Assembly (NCBI RefSeq): GCF_905220705.1
Contig: NZ_CAJNAT010000011.1
Location: forward strand, 1 to 64,000
Length of the DNA: 64,000 nt
Direction of reading: 5' to 3'
Source: Paraburkholderia domus
GTDB taxonomy: Bacteria; Pseudomonadota; Gammaproteobacteria; Burkholderiales; Burkholderiaceae
Under the pieces are notes generated by a model. It saw nothing but the letters and a program-made list of their open reading frames with translations, had not been told where the DNA came from and did no database searches. This document shows positions 44,657 to 53,003 of this stretch, piece after piece. Every line of letters begins with the position of its first letter. Position 1 is the stretch's first letter. A program made the position numbers and the translations under genes.

Positions 44657-45160
44657 ATGCGAATAACCCTCACACCCGGCGTACTCGACACTCGTCATGG
44701 AACGAAGACGAGTCTTGCAACGCTCTGCACGGCTTTGTGCGCCACGCTGTCTCTCCTGTTCGGTATCGGGTTAATGTCCGAATCCGCGCTTGCCGAACAA
44801 ACCCCTTCGCCGCCCGGCGCCGAGGAATACATCATCTGGCCGTCGGATGGCGCGGTGATTCACGGCGGCAAGCTGTGGGTGCGCATGGGCTTGCGCAACA
44901 TGGGCGTGTGCCCGAAGGGCGTCGCGGTGCCGAACACCGGTCATCACCATCTGCTGATCGACACTGACTTGCCGCCGCTCGACCAGGAAATTCCGTCGGA
45001 CCGCAATCATCTGCATTTCGGTGCGGGTGAGACCGACGCGCGCATTGAGTTGCCGCCCGGCAAGCACACCTTGCAACTCATTCTCGGCGACCATAACCAC
45101 ATACCGCACGTGCCGCCCGTGTATTCGAAGAAGATCACCATCACCGTACTAAAAGACTAG
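44657..45160 (+). CDS. DUF4399 exported protein 1
   Basis: 167 residues from ATG at 44657 (GGGAGAG upstream). Signal peptide ends near ALA-EQ. The conserved core is His-rich: GHHHLLIDTDLP, NHLHFGAGET and PPGKHTLQLILGDHNHIPH, ending PPVYSKKITITV. This is the DUF4399 pattern, a small beta-sandwich-like domain of unknown function; the histidines could bind metal. The second copy begins 48 bp downstream. Confidence 0.8.
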   Translation: MRITLTPGVLDTRHGTKTSLATLCTALCATLSLLFGIGLMSESALAEQTPSPPGAEEYIIWPSDGAVIHGGKLWVRMGLRNMGVCPKGVAVPNTGHHHLLIDTDLPPLDQEIPSDRNHLHFGAGETDARIELPPGKHTLQLILGDHNHIPHVPPVYSKKITITVLKD

Positions 45161-45207
45161 CGCGTCCCGTGCATTCAAAGCGGGTCCGTCAGGACGGAGA
45201 GATCATC

Positions 45208-45642
45208 ATGTACAGGATCATCGCGCTCGCGGCACTGGTGACATTGGCGTCACTGGTCTCGCCGACTCTCGCCACGGCCGGCACGACACCATCGCCGGCC
45301 GGCGCGCATGTCTATATCGGCTATCCGAACGACGGGCAGGTGGTGCCGGCCAATAAGCCGTTTCGGGTATGGTTCGGCTTGCGCTATATGGGTGTGGCGC
45401 CGAAAGGCGTCAAGTATCCGAACACGGGGCATCACCATCTGCTGATCGATACCGACCTGCCGCCGATGGACCAGGAAATTCCAAACGACCGCAACCATCT
45501 GCATTTCGGTGCGGGTGAAACGGAAACGATGATTCAACTGCCGCCTGGCAAGCACACGTTGCAACTGCTGATGGGCGACGACATGCATATGCCGCACAAC
45601 CCGCCGGTCTACTCGAAGAAGATCACCGTCATTGCGCGTTGA
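45208..45642 (+). CDS. DUF4399 exported protein 2
   Basis: 144 residues from ATG at 45208 with GGAG upstream. Signal peptide ends near ATA-GT. About as similar to the first copy as expected for an old tandem duplication: the HHHLLID, NHLHFGAGET and PPGKHTLQL cores are all kept while the amino-terminal third diverges. Same strand, likely the same transcript. Confidence 0.82.
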   Translation: MYRIIALAALVTLASLVSPTLATAGTTPSPAGAHVYIGYPNDGQVVPANKPFRVWFGLRYMGVAPKGVKYPNTGHHHLLIDTDLPPMDQEIPNDRNHLHFGAGETETMIQLPPGKHTLQLLMGDDMHMPHNPPVYSKKITVIAR

Positions 45643-45832
45643 CGCAGTATTGGCGCGAGCGGCTTTCCCGCTTCAGTGTCACGCCGCAGCCAACACCGCC
45701 GCGCGCGTTGTTGGTTGCGATCCACCAGATCCAATCGACCGTCTCGTAGCCGTCGCGCTGGATCCCCCGGCACACCCTCCCCGAAGTCCTTTATCTACAG
45801 CCATTCAGAAGATTTCTTGAGAGCGGAAATCA

Positions 45833-46022
45833 AAACTGGCACAGCCCATGCATTAGTGACACTCGAGCAGACAAGATGCTCGAACCCAACCGCAAGACTG
45901 TGCTGTTTCCCTTCCAGGAGATTTACCATGAACACGCTGATGATCAAAGACCTGTCCATCACCGCCCAACTCGACAGCAAGGCCATGAGCGCCGTGCGTG
46001 GCGGCCTCGGCTACGGCTATCC
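45833..46022. repeat. ~190-bp inverted repeat, right copy (promoter plus leader of gene 4)
   Basis: Matches the reverse complement of 39500-39692. It covers the sigma-54 promoter, the untranslated leader, the ribosome site CAGGAG and codons 1-~31. The two copies are separated by about 6.1 kb in inverted orientation. Confidence 0.8.
45837..45852 (+). promoter_or_regulatory. Sigma-54 promoter of leader-GG gene 4
   Basis: TGGCACAGCCCATGCA, the same 16-mer as at 39673 on the other strand. Start of transcription expected near 45863, about 65 nt before the ATG. Confidence 0.75.
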
Positions 46023-46212
46023 GTCGTCGTCGTTCTTCAACTTTTCGCCGGTCTACACGCCGAACAACAGCAAGAACGTCGACGCCACGCAACTGATCAG
46101 CACGTCGATGAACATCCAGAACGCCAACGGCAACAACGCAGCCTTCGTCGCCGGCGTCACCACCACGATCGACCCGCATGTGAGCTCGAGCAACAACATC
46201 AACGTGTATTGA
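45928..46212 (+). CDS. Leader-GG secreted protein 4
   Basis: 94 residues from ATG at 45928. Leader as in gene 3 apart from two residues (LMIKDL, LDSKAM, SAVRGG). The mature part (68 residues) starts LGYGYPSSSFF and has the same Asn-rich motifs (NNSKNVDATQLIS, IQNANGNNAAFVAG), ending NNINVY, without Cys. Own sigma-54 promoter and two hairpins downstream, so a single-gene unit. Paralogue of gene 3, created by an inverted duplication. Confidence 0.82.
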   Translation: MNTLMIKDLSITAQLDSKAMSAVRGGLGYGYPSSSFFNFSPVYTPNNSKNVDATQLISTSMNIQNANGNNAAFVAGVTTTIDPHVSSSNNINVY

Positions 46213-46225
46213 ACGGCTCAGGCCG

Positions 46226-46272
46226 CCGCGGAGGCGCTCAGGCCTCCGCGGGACGCGCAAGCTCCGCGCGTC
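46226..46272 (+). terminator. Tandem terminator hairpins after gene 4
   Basis: First hairpin: CCGCGGAGGC and GCCTCCGCGG (10-bp perfect stem, 6-nt loop, 46226-46251). Second: GACGCGC and GCGCGTC (7 bp, 46252-46272) followed by AAAAAG. The first likely ends gene 4 transcription. Confidence 0.6.
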
Positions 46273-46438
46273 AAAAAGATTTCGCTTCCAATCGTTCTTT
46301 CCACACGACCCCAGCGTCACCGCTCGATCCCCGCGCCGACCTTCCTGTATCGCTTCGATGGTGAAGCCGGGCAGGACATGCTTTACTTAAATAGCGCGTT
46401 CTCCTCGTGCAGCGTAGCCGGTGTCATCGGAGAAAATC

Positions 46439-47944
46439 GTGTCAGCGTTGCTTGATTCATGGGTCCGTCAGCGCTTTTTCAAGGCCTCGGAACAGTGCTG
46501 TGCCGACCGTCGACCGGCGAATGCGAGCCGCACGGGCTCAGCGCTGCGCGGACTCTGCGCCGCGACGGCGTGCGCGCTGTCGCTGTGCGCGTGTGTCGAC
46601 GTCAGCATGCCCGACTACAAGCGGCCCGATACGCCCGCCAAGGCGTCGTGGTCGGATCAGAAAGGCTCGCCGGTTTCGGCGGCTGCGACCATCGAACCCG
46701 ACTGGTGGAAAGGCTTCCACGATCCGTATCTGGACACGCTGATCGCCAAAGCGATAGCAGGCAACTTCGATATCAAGGTGCTGGCCGCGCGGATCAACGT
46801 GGCCGGCGCGCAGATCGGCGAGGCCCAGGCAGGCGCGTTGCCGACCATGGATCTTGGCGCCGGAGCCGATTTCGAAAAAAGCACAGGTCAGACGTTTTCC
46901 AAACAGTACAACGTCGCGACGCAGGTGAGCTGGGACATCGATATCTGGGGCAAGGTGGAGAAGGGCGTGCAGGCGCAAAAGGCCGAATTTCACGCAAGCG
47001 AAGCGGATTGGCGCGCCGGCTATCTGGAGCTGGTGTCGAACGTCTCCAGTACTTATTTCCAGATCCTGCAATTCGACGATCAGATCGAACAGCAGCAACA
47101 AACGCTCGTCACGAACCGGCAGATTCTCACCATCTACGACGGTCAACGCAAGAACGGCCTCGTGCCGCAAACTCAGGTGTTGCGCCAGCAGGCCGAGATC
47201 AACCGCCTGACGAATCAATTGCTCGAACTGCGCCGCTCGCGCGATGTCGCGAACAACGCGCTATGCACGCTGCTCGGCGTGCCGGCGGGCGAGTTCCAGT
47301 TGCCGAAAGGGCATTTGCAGCAGCGCGTGCAACTGCCCGTGGTGCCCGACGGCCTGCCCGCGCAACTCCTGGCGCGGCGTCCCGACGTGGTGGCCGCCGA
47401 GTTCAGAGTGCTGGAAGCCTACAACCTGGTCGGCGAGGCCAAGCTCGCGCAGTTGCCCACCATCAACCTGACCGGCCACGGCGGCACCGCGAGTTTCGCG
47501 CTGACCGATTTGCTGAAATCGTTCACCTACGGATTTATGCCCAGCATCAACATTCCGCTGCTCGATCCCGGCGTGCGGGCTCATGTGAAGGTCACGCAAG
47601 CGCAATCGACGGTCGCCGAACAACAGTACCGCGTCGTCGTCATGGGGGCGTTCGAGGAAGTGGAAAACGCGCTGGTCAATCTGAATTCGCACAAGGCGCA
47701 GCGTGTGGAATTGCAGCAGGAGGTATCGCGTCTGCAGATCGTTGCCGATCAGATCCAGTCTCAATTGCGCCTCGGCGTGGTGTCGCAGCTGGAAGTATTC
47801 GAAACCGAACGGACCTTGCTGGAAGCGCAGCAGGAACTGCTGTCCAACCATCAGCTGATCCTGTCCGACACCGTGTTGCTTTATAAGGCGCTGGGTGGCG
47901 GTTGGCCGAATGTGAATGTGCAGGCAGAAGTAAAGGAACACTGA
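46439..47944 (+). CDS. TolC/NodT-type outer-membrane channel (lipoprotein-like)
   Basis: 501 residues from GTG at 46439, which has CGGAG at good spacing; GTG at 46421 is the alternative. A signal ends in a lipobox-like LCAC (about residue 51). Two outer-membrane efflux domains follow with the usual coiled-coil stretches (e.g. QFDDQIEQQQQTLVTNRQIL, then AEFRVLEAYNLVGEAKLAQLP). Expected to form the outer-membrane exit of the leader-GG export machine encoded downstream. Confidence 0.85.
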   Translation: MSALLDSWVRQRFFKASEQCCADRRPANASRTGSALRGLCAATACALSLCACVDVSMPDYKRPDTPAKASWSDQKGSPVSAAATIEPDWWKGFHDPYLDTLIAKAIAGNFDIKVLAARINVAGAQIGEAQAGALPTMDLGAGADFEKSTGQTFSKQYNVATQVSWDIDIWGKVEKGVQAQKAEFHASEADWRAGYLELVSNVSSTYFQILQFDDQIEQQQQTLVTNRQILTIYDGQRKNGLVPQTQVLRQQAEINRLTNQLLELRRSRDVANNALCTLLGVPAGEFQLPKGHLQQRVQLPVVPDGLPAQLLARRPDVVAAEFRVLEAYNLVGEAKLAQLPTINLTGHGGTASFALTDLLKSFTYGFMPSINIPLLDPGVRAHVKVTQAQSTVAEQQYRVVVMGAFEEVENALVNLNSHKAQRVELQQEVSRLQIVADQIQSQLRLGVVSQLEVFETERTLLEAQQELLSNHQLILSDTVLLYKALGGGWPNVNVQAEVKEH

Positions 47945-48021
47945 GCTAATCCACGGCGCGGCGCGGTGTATTTCGGCTGCGTATGACGCATGAATGGCCC
48001 TTACAAGCGACGATCGGAAAA

Positions 48022-48049
48022 TTGACACTTGCCATGCGTGACTTAAAAT
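48022..48049 (+). promoter_or_regulatory. Sigma-70 type promoter before the FHA gene
   Basis: TTGACA (48022-48027) and TAAAAT (48044-48049) are separated by 16 bp, about 118 bp before the FHA gene start. It suggests that the FHA-HlyD-PpiC-ABC-activator operon has basal expression independent of sigma-54. Confidence 0.55.
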
Positions 48050-48166
48050 CTGTAAGGAGCCGGTCTCTGTGCGGTTCCCTGGAACAGCTGCTATTCGCCG
48101 TAGTTCTTCAATCCGTTCCTGCTGCGTTCTCGCCGCAGCGGGTAAACGATTAGTGATCCAGATAAA

Positions 48167-50776
48167 ATGACCGCCGGCGAAGCTTCGATTGCTGAGATGC
48201 GCGCGACACTGGACGCCACGTTCGACGTGGTGCTGTCGCCGGTTGCGTCCGCGCAGCGTCCCGCACTCGACGCGATCCGGATCGTCGATAACCTGTTCGC
48301 GATCGGGCGCAGCGAGGTGCCTTTTACCGACTACCCCACCGACCGGATTACCCGCCTGTCGCGCCGCCATGCGCGGATTTTCACGGAGCACGGCGCCGTC
48401 TATGTTGCCGACCTCGGCAGTAAGAACGGCACGACGCTCAACGGCATCGCAGTGCGGCAAGCCCCTGCCCGAGTGCGTGCCGGAGACGAATTGTGTTTCG
48501 GAGGCGAGCTTTGCTATCGCGTGAGCATCGAGCCGCGCGCACGGATCGTCGCCGCCGCGAGTGCGGCACCCGCACCCGGACTGCTGCTGGTGCCACAGCG
48601 CGATGACCTCGGGCTTCTGCCAATCGACGTGCAGGCGTTCCCCTTTCTCATCAGCAAGGCGGACGAAGTCTTCTCGCGCTATAAGGACCGCTATCCGCAT
48701 CAGGTGAACTACATCTCGCGGCGCCACGCGCACATCTTTCTGAAGGGCGGCGAGCTCTATCTGGAAGACCTGGGCAGCACCAACGGCACATTCGTCGGCG
48801 GAAAGCGGCTCGACGAAACCGCGCTGCCGCTTGTCGAGGGAGACGTCCTTGCATTTGGCGGCGACCACTTCGTCTACAGGGTGACGCTGCAGAAACCCCC
48901 TGAAGTCGAGCCGACCGTGACCCAGCTACTCCTCAACCCCGCTGTCGACGAAGCTGCCGATAGCGACAAGACCACGTTCGTTGGCGCAGCGCATTCGTTC
49001 CTCGATATCTTTTGCGTCGACCCGGGGCTACAACGCGAGGACGAAGTCAATGAGGCGGCGCAGGCCGCATCTGCGCAAGCAAAGCGCGACACGCTGACGG
49101 GCGGCGCAAATGGCACGCACGGCACGAATGGCATGAACGGCACGAACGGAATAAACAGAACAAACGGCACACATGGCAAGCAAGGCACGAATACAGCGAA
49201 GGGCCGGCCGCAGCGTTGGCGTCTGCTCGCGGGCGAACTCAGCAAGGCATTCGCGGGTGGCGATCACACGATGATGCGTCGCGCCGCGTGGTCGAGCGGT
49301 GTGGCCTTCGCCATTTTGGTCGCTATTGCGCTGACGCTCTACATGCGCGGCTCATCGGAGCGCGACTTGAGAAATATGCTGGCAAGCGGCGATTACACCA
49401 GCGCGGTGACGGCGGCAAACGGCTATCTGGCAAACCATCCCGCTGACACAAAAGTCAGTGCATTGGCGAGCGAAGCGCTGCTGAAGGCGAACCTCCCCGG
49501 CTGGCTGAACGCGCTGCAAAAGACGCAGTTCGATGACGCCGACGCGCGGCTCAAGGAGATGAGATCGTTGAGTACAAGTAATGCGGACGGCGCGGCTCTG
49601 GTCGGCGAATTGCAATGGGTGGGCGACCTGGAGCGCTTCGTCGTGGGGCGTGGCGGGGTGGATGCACCGATCCGCATGTACGCCGACGAAGCCGCTATCA
49701 GCGGCCTGCTGCAGCGCTGGGACGATGACGCGAGGAGCCATCAACGCGCACTCGACCGTATCGCTTCGTATGTGCCTGTTTTTGCGGAACCGTACGCGCA
49801 GGCGCTGAGCCATCTGCGCAAACTGGAAAGCGACGACTCGGTGTACCTCGCCGCCATCGACCGCCTGAACGGCACCATTCGCACCGAACTGGCGCGTGAC
49901 AAGCCTGATGCGCTGCCCGCCGTACTCGACGATTACGCGCAGCGCTATCCGCGTCTCGCCGGGCTCGATCGTGTACGGGGAGATTTGCGCCAGTACACCG
50001 ATGTACTGAACGCCGCGCTCAGTCGGCAACTGACGACGTTGCTCGCCCTGTTGAAAACGGTGCATTTCAGCACCCCGCCATTTCAGGCGCAATTTCAGCA
50101 ACTGGCCGCGAGCCGCCTGCCGTCGACGGACGTTATCCAGCGCCATGACGCGGCGAGCGCGGCGTGGCTGCGCGGCGACGCCCAGCAGGCGCTGGCGGGT
50201 TTGCAAGCCATGCCTGCCGGCCCGTGGTCCGACGTGATCGCGGCGGAACTGGCGCACAAGAAAGCGCTGCTCGGCCAGTTCACCGATTTGCAGAAGACGC
50301 GCGGCGACAAGGATTATGACCAACGGCTGCTGTCGTTTTACGCCAGTCTCGACCCGACAGCGGACGCGTGGTTCGTGCAATCGATCCAGAAGGACGTCGC
50401 CGCTTTGCACGACAAAGCGCTGGCGCGTGCGCAAGATCTGATGCTGCGCGCGCAAAGTCTCTGGAAACAGTATCGGGCGAGTGGTCCGATCGGCGGCACG
50501 CTGCGGCTGGAAGCGGGGATTTCGCCCGGCTTTCGCAGCGAGGCGCGTCTGCTTTCCGATGCGCAATCCGCCGCGCAACAAGGCATGCGCATCTATACGC
50601 AACTGAAAGCGGATCATCCCGCCGACTTCGACCGCTTGCTCGCGGATATCGATGCCGAAGCGGAATTGCAGCGTCGCTCGCTGACCGAGCTGCGCATGGT
50701 GCTGGACCCCGGGCTGTTGAAGGCGAAGCTGGCGTTGATTGGAGGCGAGCAGAGTGAAACGCGACAATCACCCTAG
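48167..50776 (+). CDS. Double-FHA-domain membrane protein
   Basis: 869 residues. FHA domain 1 at about 35-115 (GRS, SRRHARI, DLGSKNGT) and FHA domain 2 at about 160-245 (SRRHAHIFL, DLGSTNGTFVGG); FHA domains bind phosphothreonine. A DKTTF motif near residue 268 is a possible substrate site. An Asn-Gly-Thr-rich linker with about eight NG-type repeats (315-345), one membrane helix near 375-400, and a large ~450-residue helical periplasmic part follow. Its 3' end overlaps the HlyD gene by 23 bp. Expected to read the kinase's phosphorylation state and relay it to the export machine. Confidence 0.82.
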   Translation: MTAGEASIAEMRATLDATFDVVLSPVASAQRPALDAIRIVDNLFAIGRSEVPFTDYPTDRITRLSRRHARIFTEHGAVYVADLGSKNGTTLNGIAVRQAPARVRAGDELCFGGELCYRVSIEPRARIVAAASAAPAPGLLLVPQRDDLGLLPIDVQAFPFLISKADEVFSRYKDRYPHQVNYISRRHAHIFLKGGELYLEDLGSTNGTFVGGKRLDETALPLVEGDVLAFGGDHFVYRVTLQKPPEVEPTVTQLLLNPAVDEAADSDKTTFVGAAHSFLDIFCVDPGLQREDEVNEAAQAASAQAKRDTLTGGANGTHGTNGMNGTNGINRTNGTHGKQGTNTAKGRPQRWRLLAGELSKAFAGGDHTMMRRAAWSSGVAFAILVAIALTLYMRGSSERDLRNMLASGDYTSAVTAANGYLANHPADTKVSALASEALLKANLPGWLNALQKTQFDDADARLKEMRSLSTSNADGAALVGELQWVGDLERFVVGRGGVDAPIRMYADEAAISGLLQRWDDDARSHQRALDRIASYVPVFAEPYAQALSHLRKLESDDSVYLAAIDRLNGTIRTELARDKPDALPAVLDDYAQRYPRLAGLDRVRGDLRQYTDVLNAALSRQLTTLLALLKTVHFSTPPFQAQFQQLAASRLPSTDVIQRHDAASAAWLRGDAQQALAGLQAMPAGPWSDVIAAELAHKKALLGQFTDLQKTRGDKDYDQRLLSFYASLDPTADAWFVQSIQKDVAALHDKALARAQDLMLRAQSLWKQYRASGPIGGTLRLEAGISPGFRSEARLLSDAQSAAQQGMRIYTQLKADHPADFDRLLADIDAEAELQRRSLTELRMVLDPGLLKAKLALIGGEQSETRQSP

Positions 50777-52127
50777 GCCGCTGTCGGAGGCGCTGGAGGA
50801 CCACAGCGTCGAAGGCATCGCGATTCTGACCGCAGAACCGGTGCGGCTCGCGCGCGCGCTGATCTGGGCGATGGTCGCGCTGGTGGTGGCCGGCTTGTTG
50901 TGGTCGTTCGTGGGGCGCGCGGATGTGATCGTCAGCGCGCAAGGCACGCTTTCACCGGAATCCGAAGTGCGCCGCATCTACGCGCCGATCGACGGCGAAC
51001 TCGCCGATCTGTACATCGCCGAGGGGCAGCCCGTATCGAAGGGGGACGTGCTGGCGCGGCTGAATGCACGTGGCGCGATCGAGGCCGCGAGCAACGCGCT
51101 GCAGGCGCAGCTCAAGCTGGAAGACGCCGAGCGCGACTGGAAGCAGTTCCCCGAGAAGAAGGCGCTGATGGAGCGCAAGGCCGCAGCACTGAAGGCGCAG
51201 ATGGAAGTGGAGGCCCATCAGCACGAAAATCGCGTCTCCGAAGGCACGACCAAGCTCGCCGAAGGCCAGAAGGCCGAACTCGACGAAGCGCGCAGCGTGC
51301 TCGACAACGCCCGCCGCACGCGAGAGGCGGCGCATCAGGAGTTGGATCGCTACTCGCAGCTTTTCGCGCAGCCAGGTGGCGGCGGTATCGCCGAGTTGCA
51401 GGTGGAGCAGAAGCGAACCGCCGCGATGGAAGCGGATAACGCCTACCGCGTCGCACAATCGAAACTCGCGGAGCTGGATTTCCGCCTGAGCCATGAATAC
51501 GCGCAGGCAAATGCTCAACTCGAAACCAGCGGGCAGCAGACCACTGACCTCCAACTCCAGTACGACTCAGCCATTCGCGACATCACCGACGCTGAAGACA
51601 AGCTGCGTCTTCAACTGCAAACCGCGCGCCTCGTGGCCGAAGCCGCCGCGCGAATTCGGTTCGAGAACATCGACAAAGACAATTTCCTGCTGATCCTCGC
51701 ACCGGTCTCCGGCGTCATCACCGACGTGACCTCCACGCAGCGGGGCGACAAGATACAGGCGAACGCGCCGCTTGGCGGCATCGCGCCGAAAGATGCGAAG
51801 CCCGTACTGAAGATCGAAATCGCCGAACACGATCGTGCTTTTCTGCACGAGGGCCAACCGGTGAAGCTGAAATTTAACGCGTTCCCCTATCAGCGCTATG
51901 GGCTGATCAGCGGCACGCTCGCCTATATTTCGCCGGCCACCAAACCTTCGTTGCAGGACAAGCAGCCGGTATACGAAGGCCGCGTCACGCTCGACAAGAA
52001 CTACTACCAGATCGCCGACACCCGTTATCCGCTGCGCTACGGGATGACGGCGAGCGCGGAGATCGTGGTGCGCGAACGGCGACTGATCGATCTGGGTCTG
52101 GATCCGTTCAGGCAGGTGGCAGGTTGA
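50754..52127 (+). CDS. HlyD-family periplasmic adaptor
   Basis: 457 residues; GTG at 50754 has GGAGG at good spacing. Single membrane helix near residues 38-58, then the biotinyl-lipoyl-like hairpin (YAPIDGELADLYIAEGQPV), long coiled coils, and a second barrel strand set (ILAPVSGVITDV, VKLKFNAFPYQRYG). It connects the ABC transporter to the TolC-type channel in type I secretion. Confidence 0.88.
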   Translation: MKRDNHPRPLSEALEDHSVEGIAILTAEPVRLARALIWAMVALVVAGLLWSFVGRADVIVSAQGTLSPESEVRRIYAPIDGELADLYIAEGQPVSKGDVLARLNARGAIEAASNALQAQLKLEDAERDWKQFPEKKALMERKAAALKAQMEVEAHQHENRVSEGTTKLAEGQKAELDEARSVLDNARRTREAAHQELDRYSQLFAQPGGGGIAELQVEQKRTAAMEADNAYRVAQSKLAELDFRLSHEYAQANAQLETSGQQTTDLQLQYDSAIRDITDAEDKLRLQLQTARLVAEAAARIRFENIDKDNFLLILAPVSGVITDVTSTQRGDKIQANAPLGGIAPKDAKPVLKIEIAEHDRAFLHEGQPVKLKFNAFPYQRYGLISGTLAYISPATKPSLQDKQPVYEGRVTLDKNYYQIADTRYPLRYGMTASAEIVVRERRLIDLGLDPFRQVAG

Positions 52128-52164
52128 GCGCGCCGATTACACGTCAATCAAAGGAGCGGATGAC

Positions 52165-52917
52165 ATGACCGCGATAGTGCGAATCGATGACGAAGTCGTG
52201 GACGTTTCCGAGTTCATTCGTCTTCTGAAATTGACCGGCCAGTTCGAGAGCCTGATCGAGCAGATCGTGCGCGACAAGCTCACGGTGCATGCGGCGAAAA
52301 AGCAGGGCATTGCCGTCACTGCGGACGAAATCCAGCAACGTGCCGATCAGTTCCGCCGCGTGCGCGGCCTGCATCGCGCGACGGATATGAATCAGTACCT
52401 CGATGCGCTTGCTGTGAGTCTCGACGAGTTCGAGGCCTTCATTACGGACGGGCTGTATCAGGAGAAGATGCTCGACGTGGTGGGCAACGAGGCGGCGATC
52501 AAGGATTACTTCGCGCTGAATTCGCCGAAGTTCGACGCGATCGAGGTGAGTCATATCGTGCTCGACAGCGAAGGCAAGGCGAAGGAAATGATCTCGTACC
52601 TGCACGACGATCCGGAGAGTTTCGCCGACATGGCGCGGGAGCATTCGATCGCCGATACGCGCGAAGCCGGTGGCGTGATCGGCAAGGTGCTGCGGGGATC
52701 GTTGAAGCCGGATATCGAGGCGAAGATTTTCAACGCGGCGGTGGGCGATCTGCTCGGACCGTTTCCGTCGGCGGATCGCACTTGCTTCGAGATTTTCGCC
52801 GTGACGGCTAAGTATCCCGCGACGCTCGATGCGGATGTGGCCGCCGAAGTCAGGCGTCTGCTGCGTGAGGGCTGGCTGATTGCGCGCGCGCAGGAGCACG
52901 TGATTGAAGCGCGCTAA
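52165..52917 (+). CDS. Cytoplasmic PpiC/SurA-like peptidyl-prolyl isomerase
   Basis: 250 residues with no signal peptide. An amino-terminal helical chaperone-like part (residues 1-115) is followed by a parvulin domain (IEVSHIVLDSEGKAKEMI, FADMAREHSIADTREAGGVIGKV, LGPFP). Most SurA/PpiC proteins are periplasmic; here the protein would stay inside, so it may hold leader-GG precursors unfolded or present them to the transporter. AGGAG at 52152 sets the start. Next gene follows at 86 bp. Confidence 0.82.
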   Translation: MTAIVRIDDEVVDVSEFIRLLKLTGQFESLIEQIVRDKLTVHAAKKQGIAVTADEIQQRADQFRRVRGLHRATDMNQYLDALAVSLDEFEAFITDGLYQEKMLDVVGNEAAIKDYFALNSPKFDAIEVSHIVLDSEGKAKEMISYLHDDPESFADMAREHSIADTREAGGVIGKVLRGSLKPDIEAKIFNAAVGDLLGPFPSADRTCFEIFAVTAKYPATLDADVAAEVRRLLREGWLIARAQEHVIEAR

Positions 52918-53003
52918 CAGGTATATCGCACCGCGCCGCAGCGAAACATAGAAGCGCAAAGCAACACAGAGTGAAGTAAAGCCGAATCGAGGTCCGCAAG
53001 CAC

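Noticed and set aside
49100..49200. NGT-rich repeat in the FHA gene considered as a collagen-like or CRISPR-type repeat
   Set aside because: It is a short coding low-complexity linker; there are no equal-length spacers, and the Gly-x-y period of collagen is absent.
46459..50767. Long overlapping frames in the TolC/FHA region (475 codons plus strand, 535 and 471 codons minus strand)
   Set aside because: Arg/His-rich composition typical of shifted-frame reading in GC-rich DNA; the recognised TolC and FHA proteins occupy the same bases.
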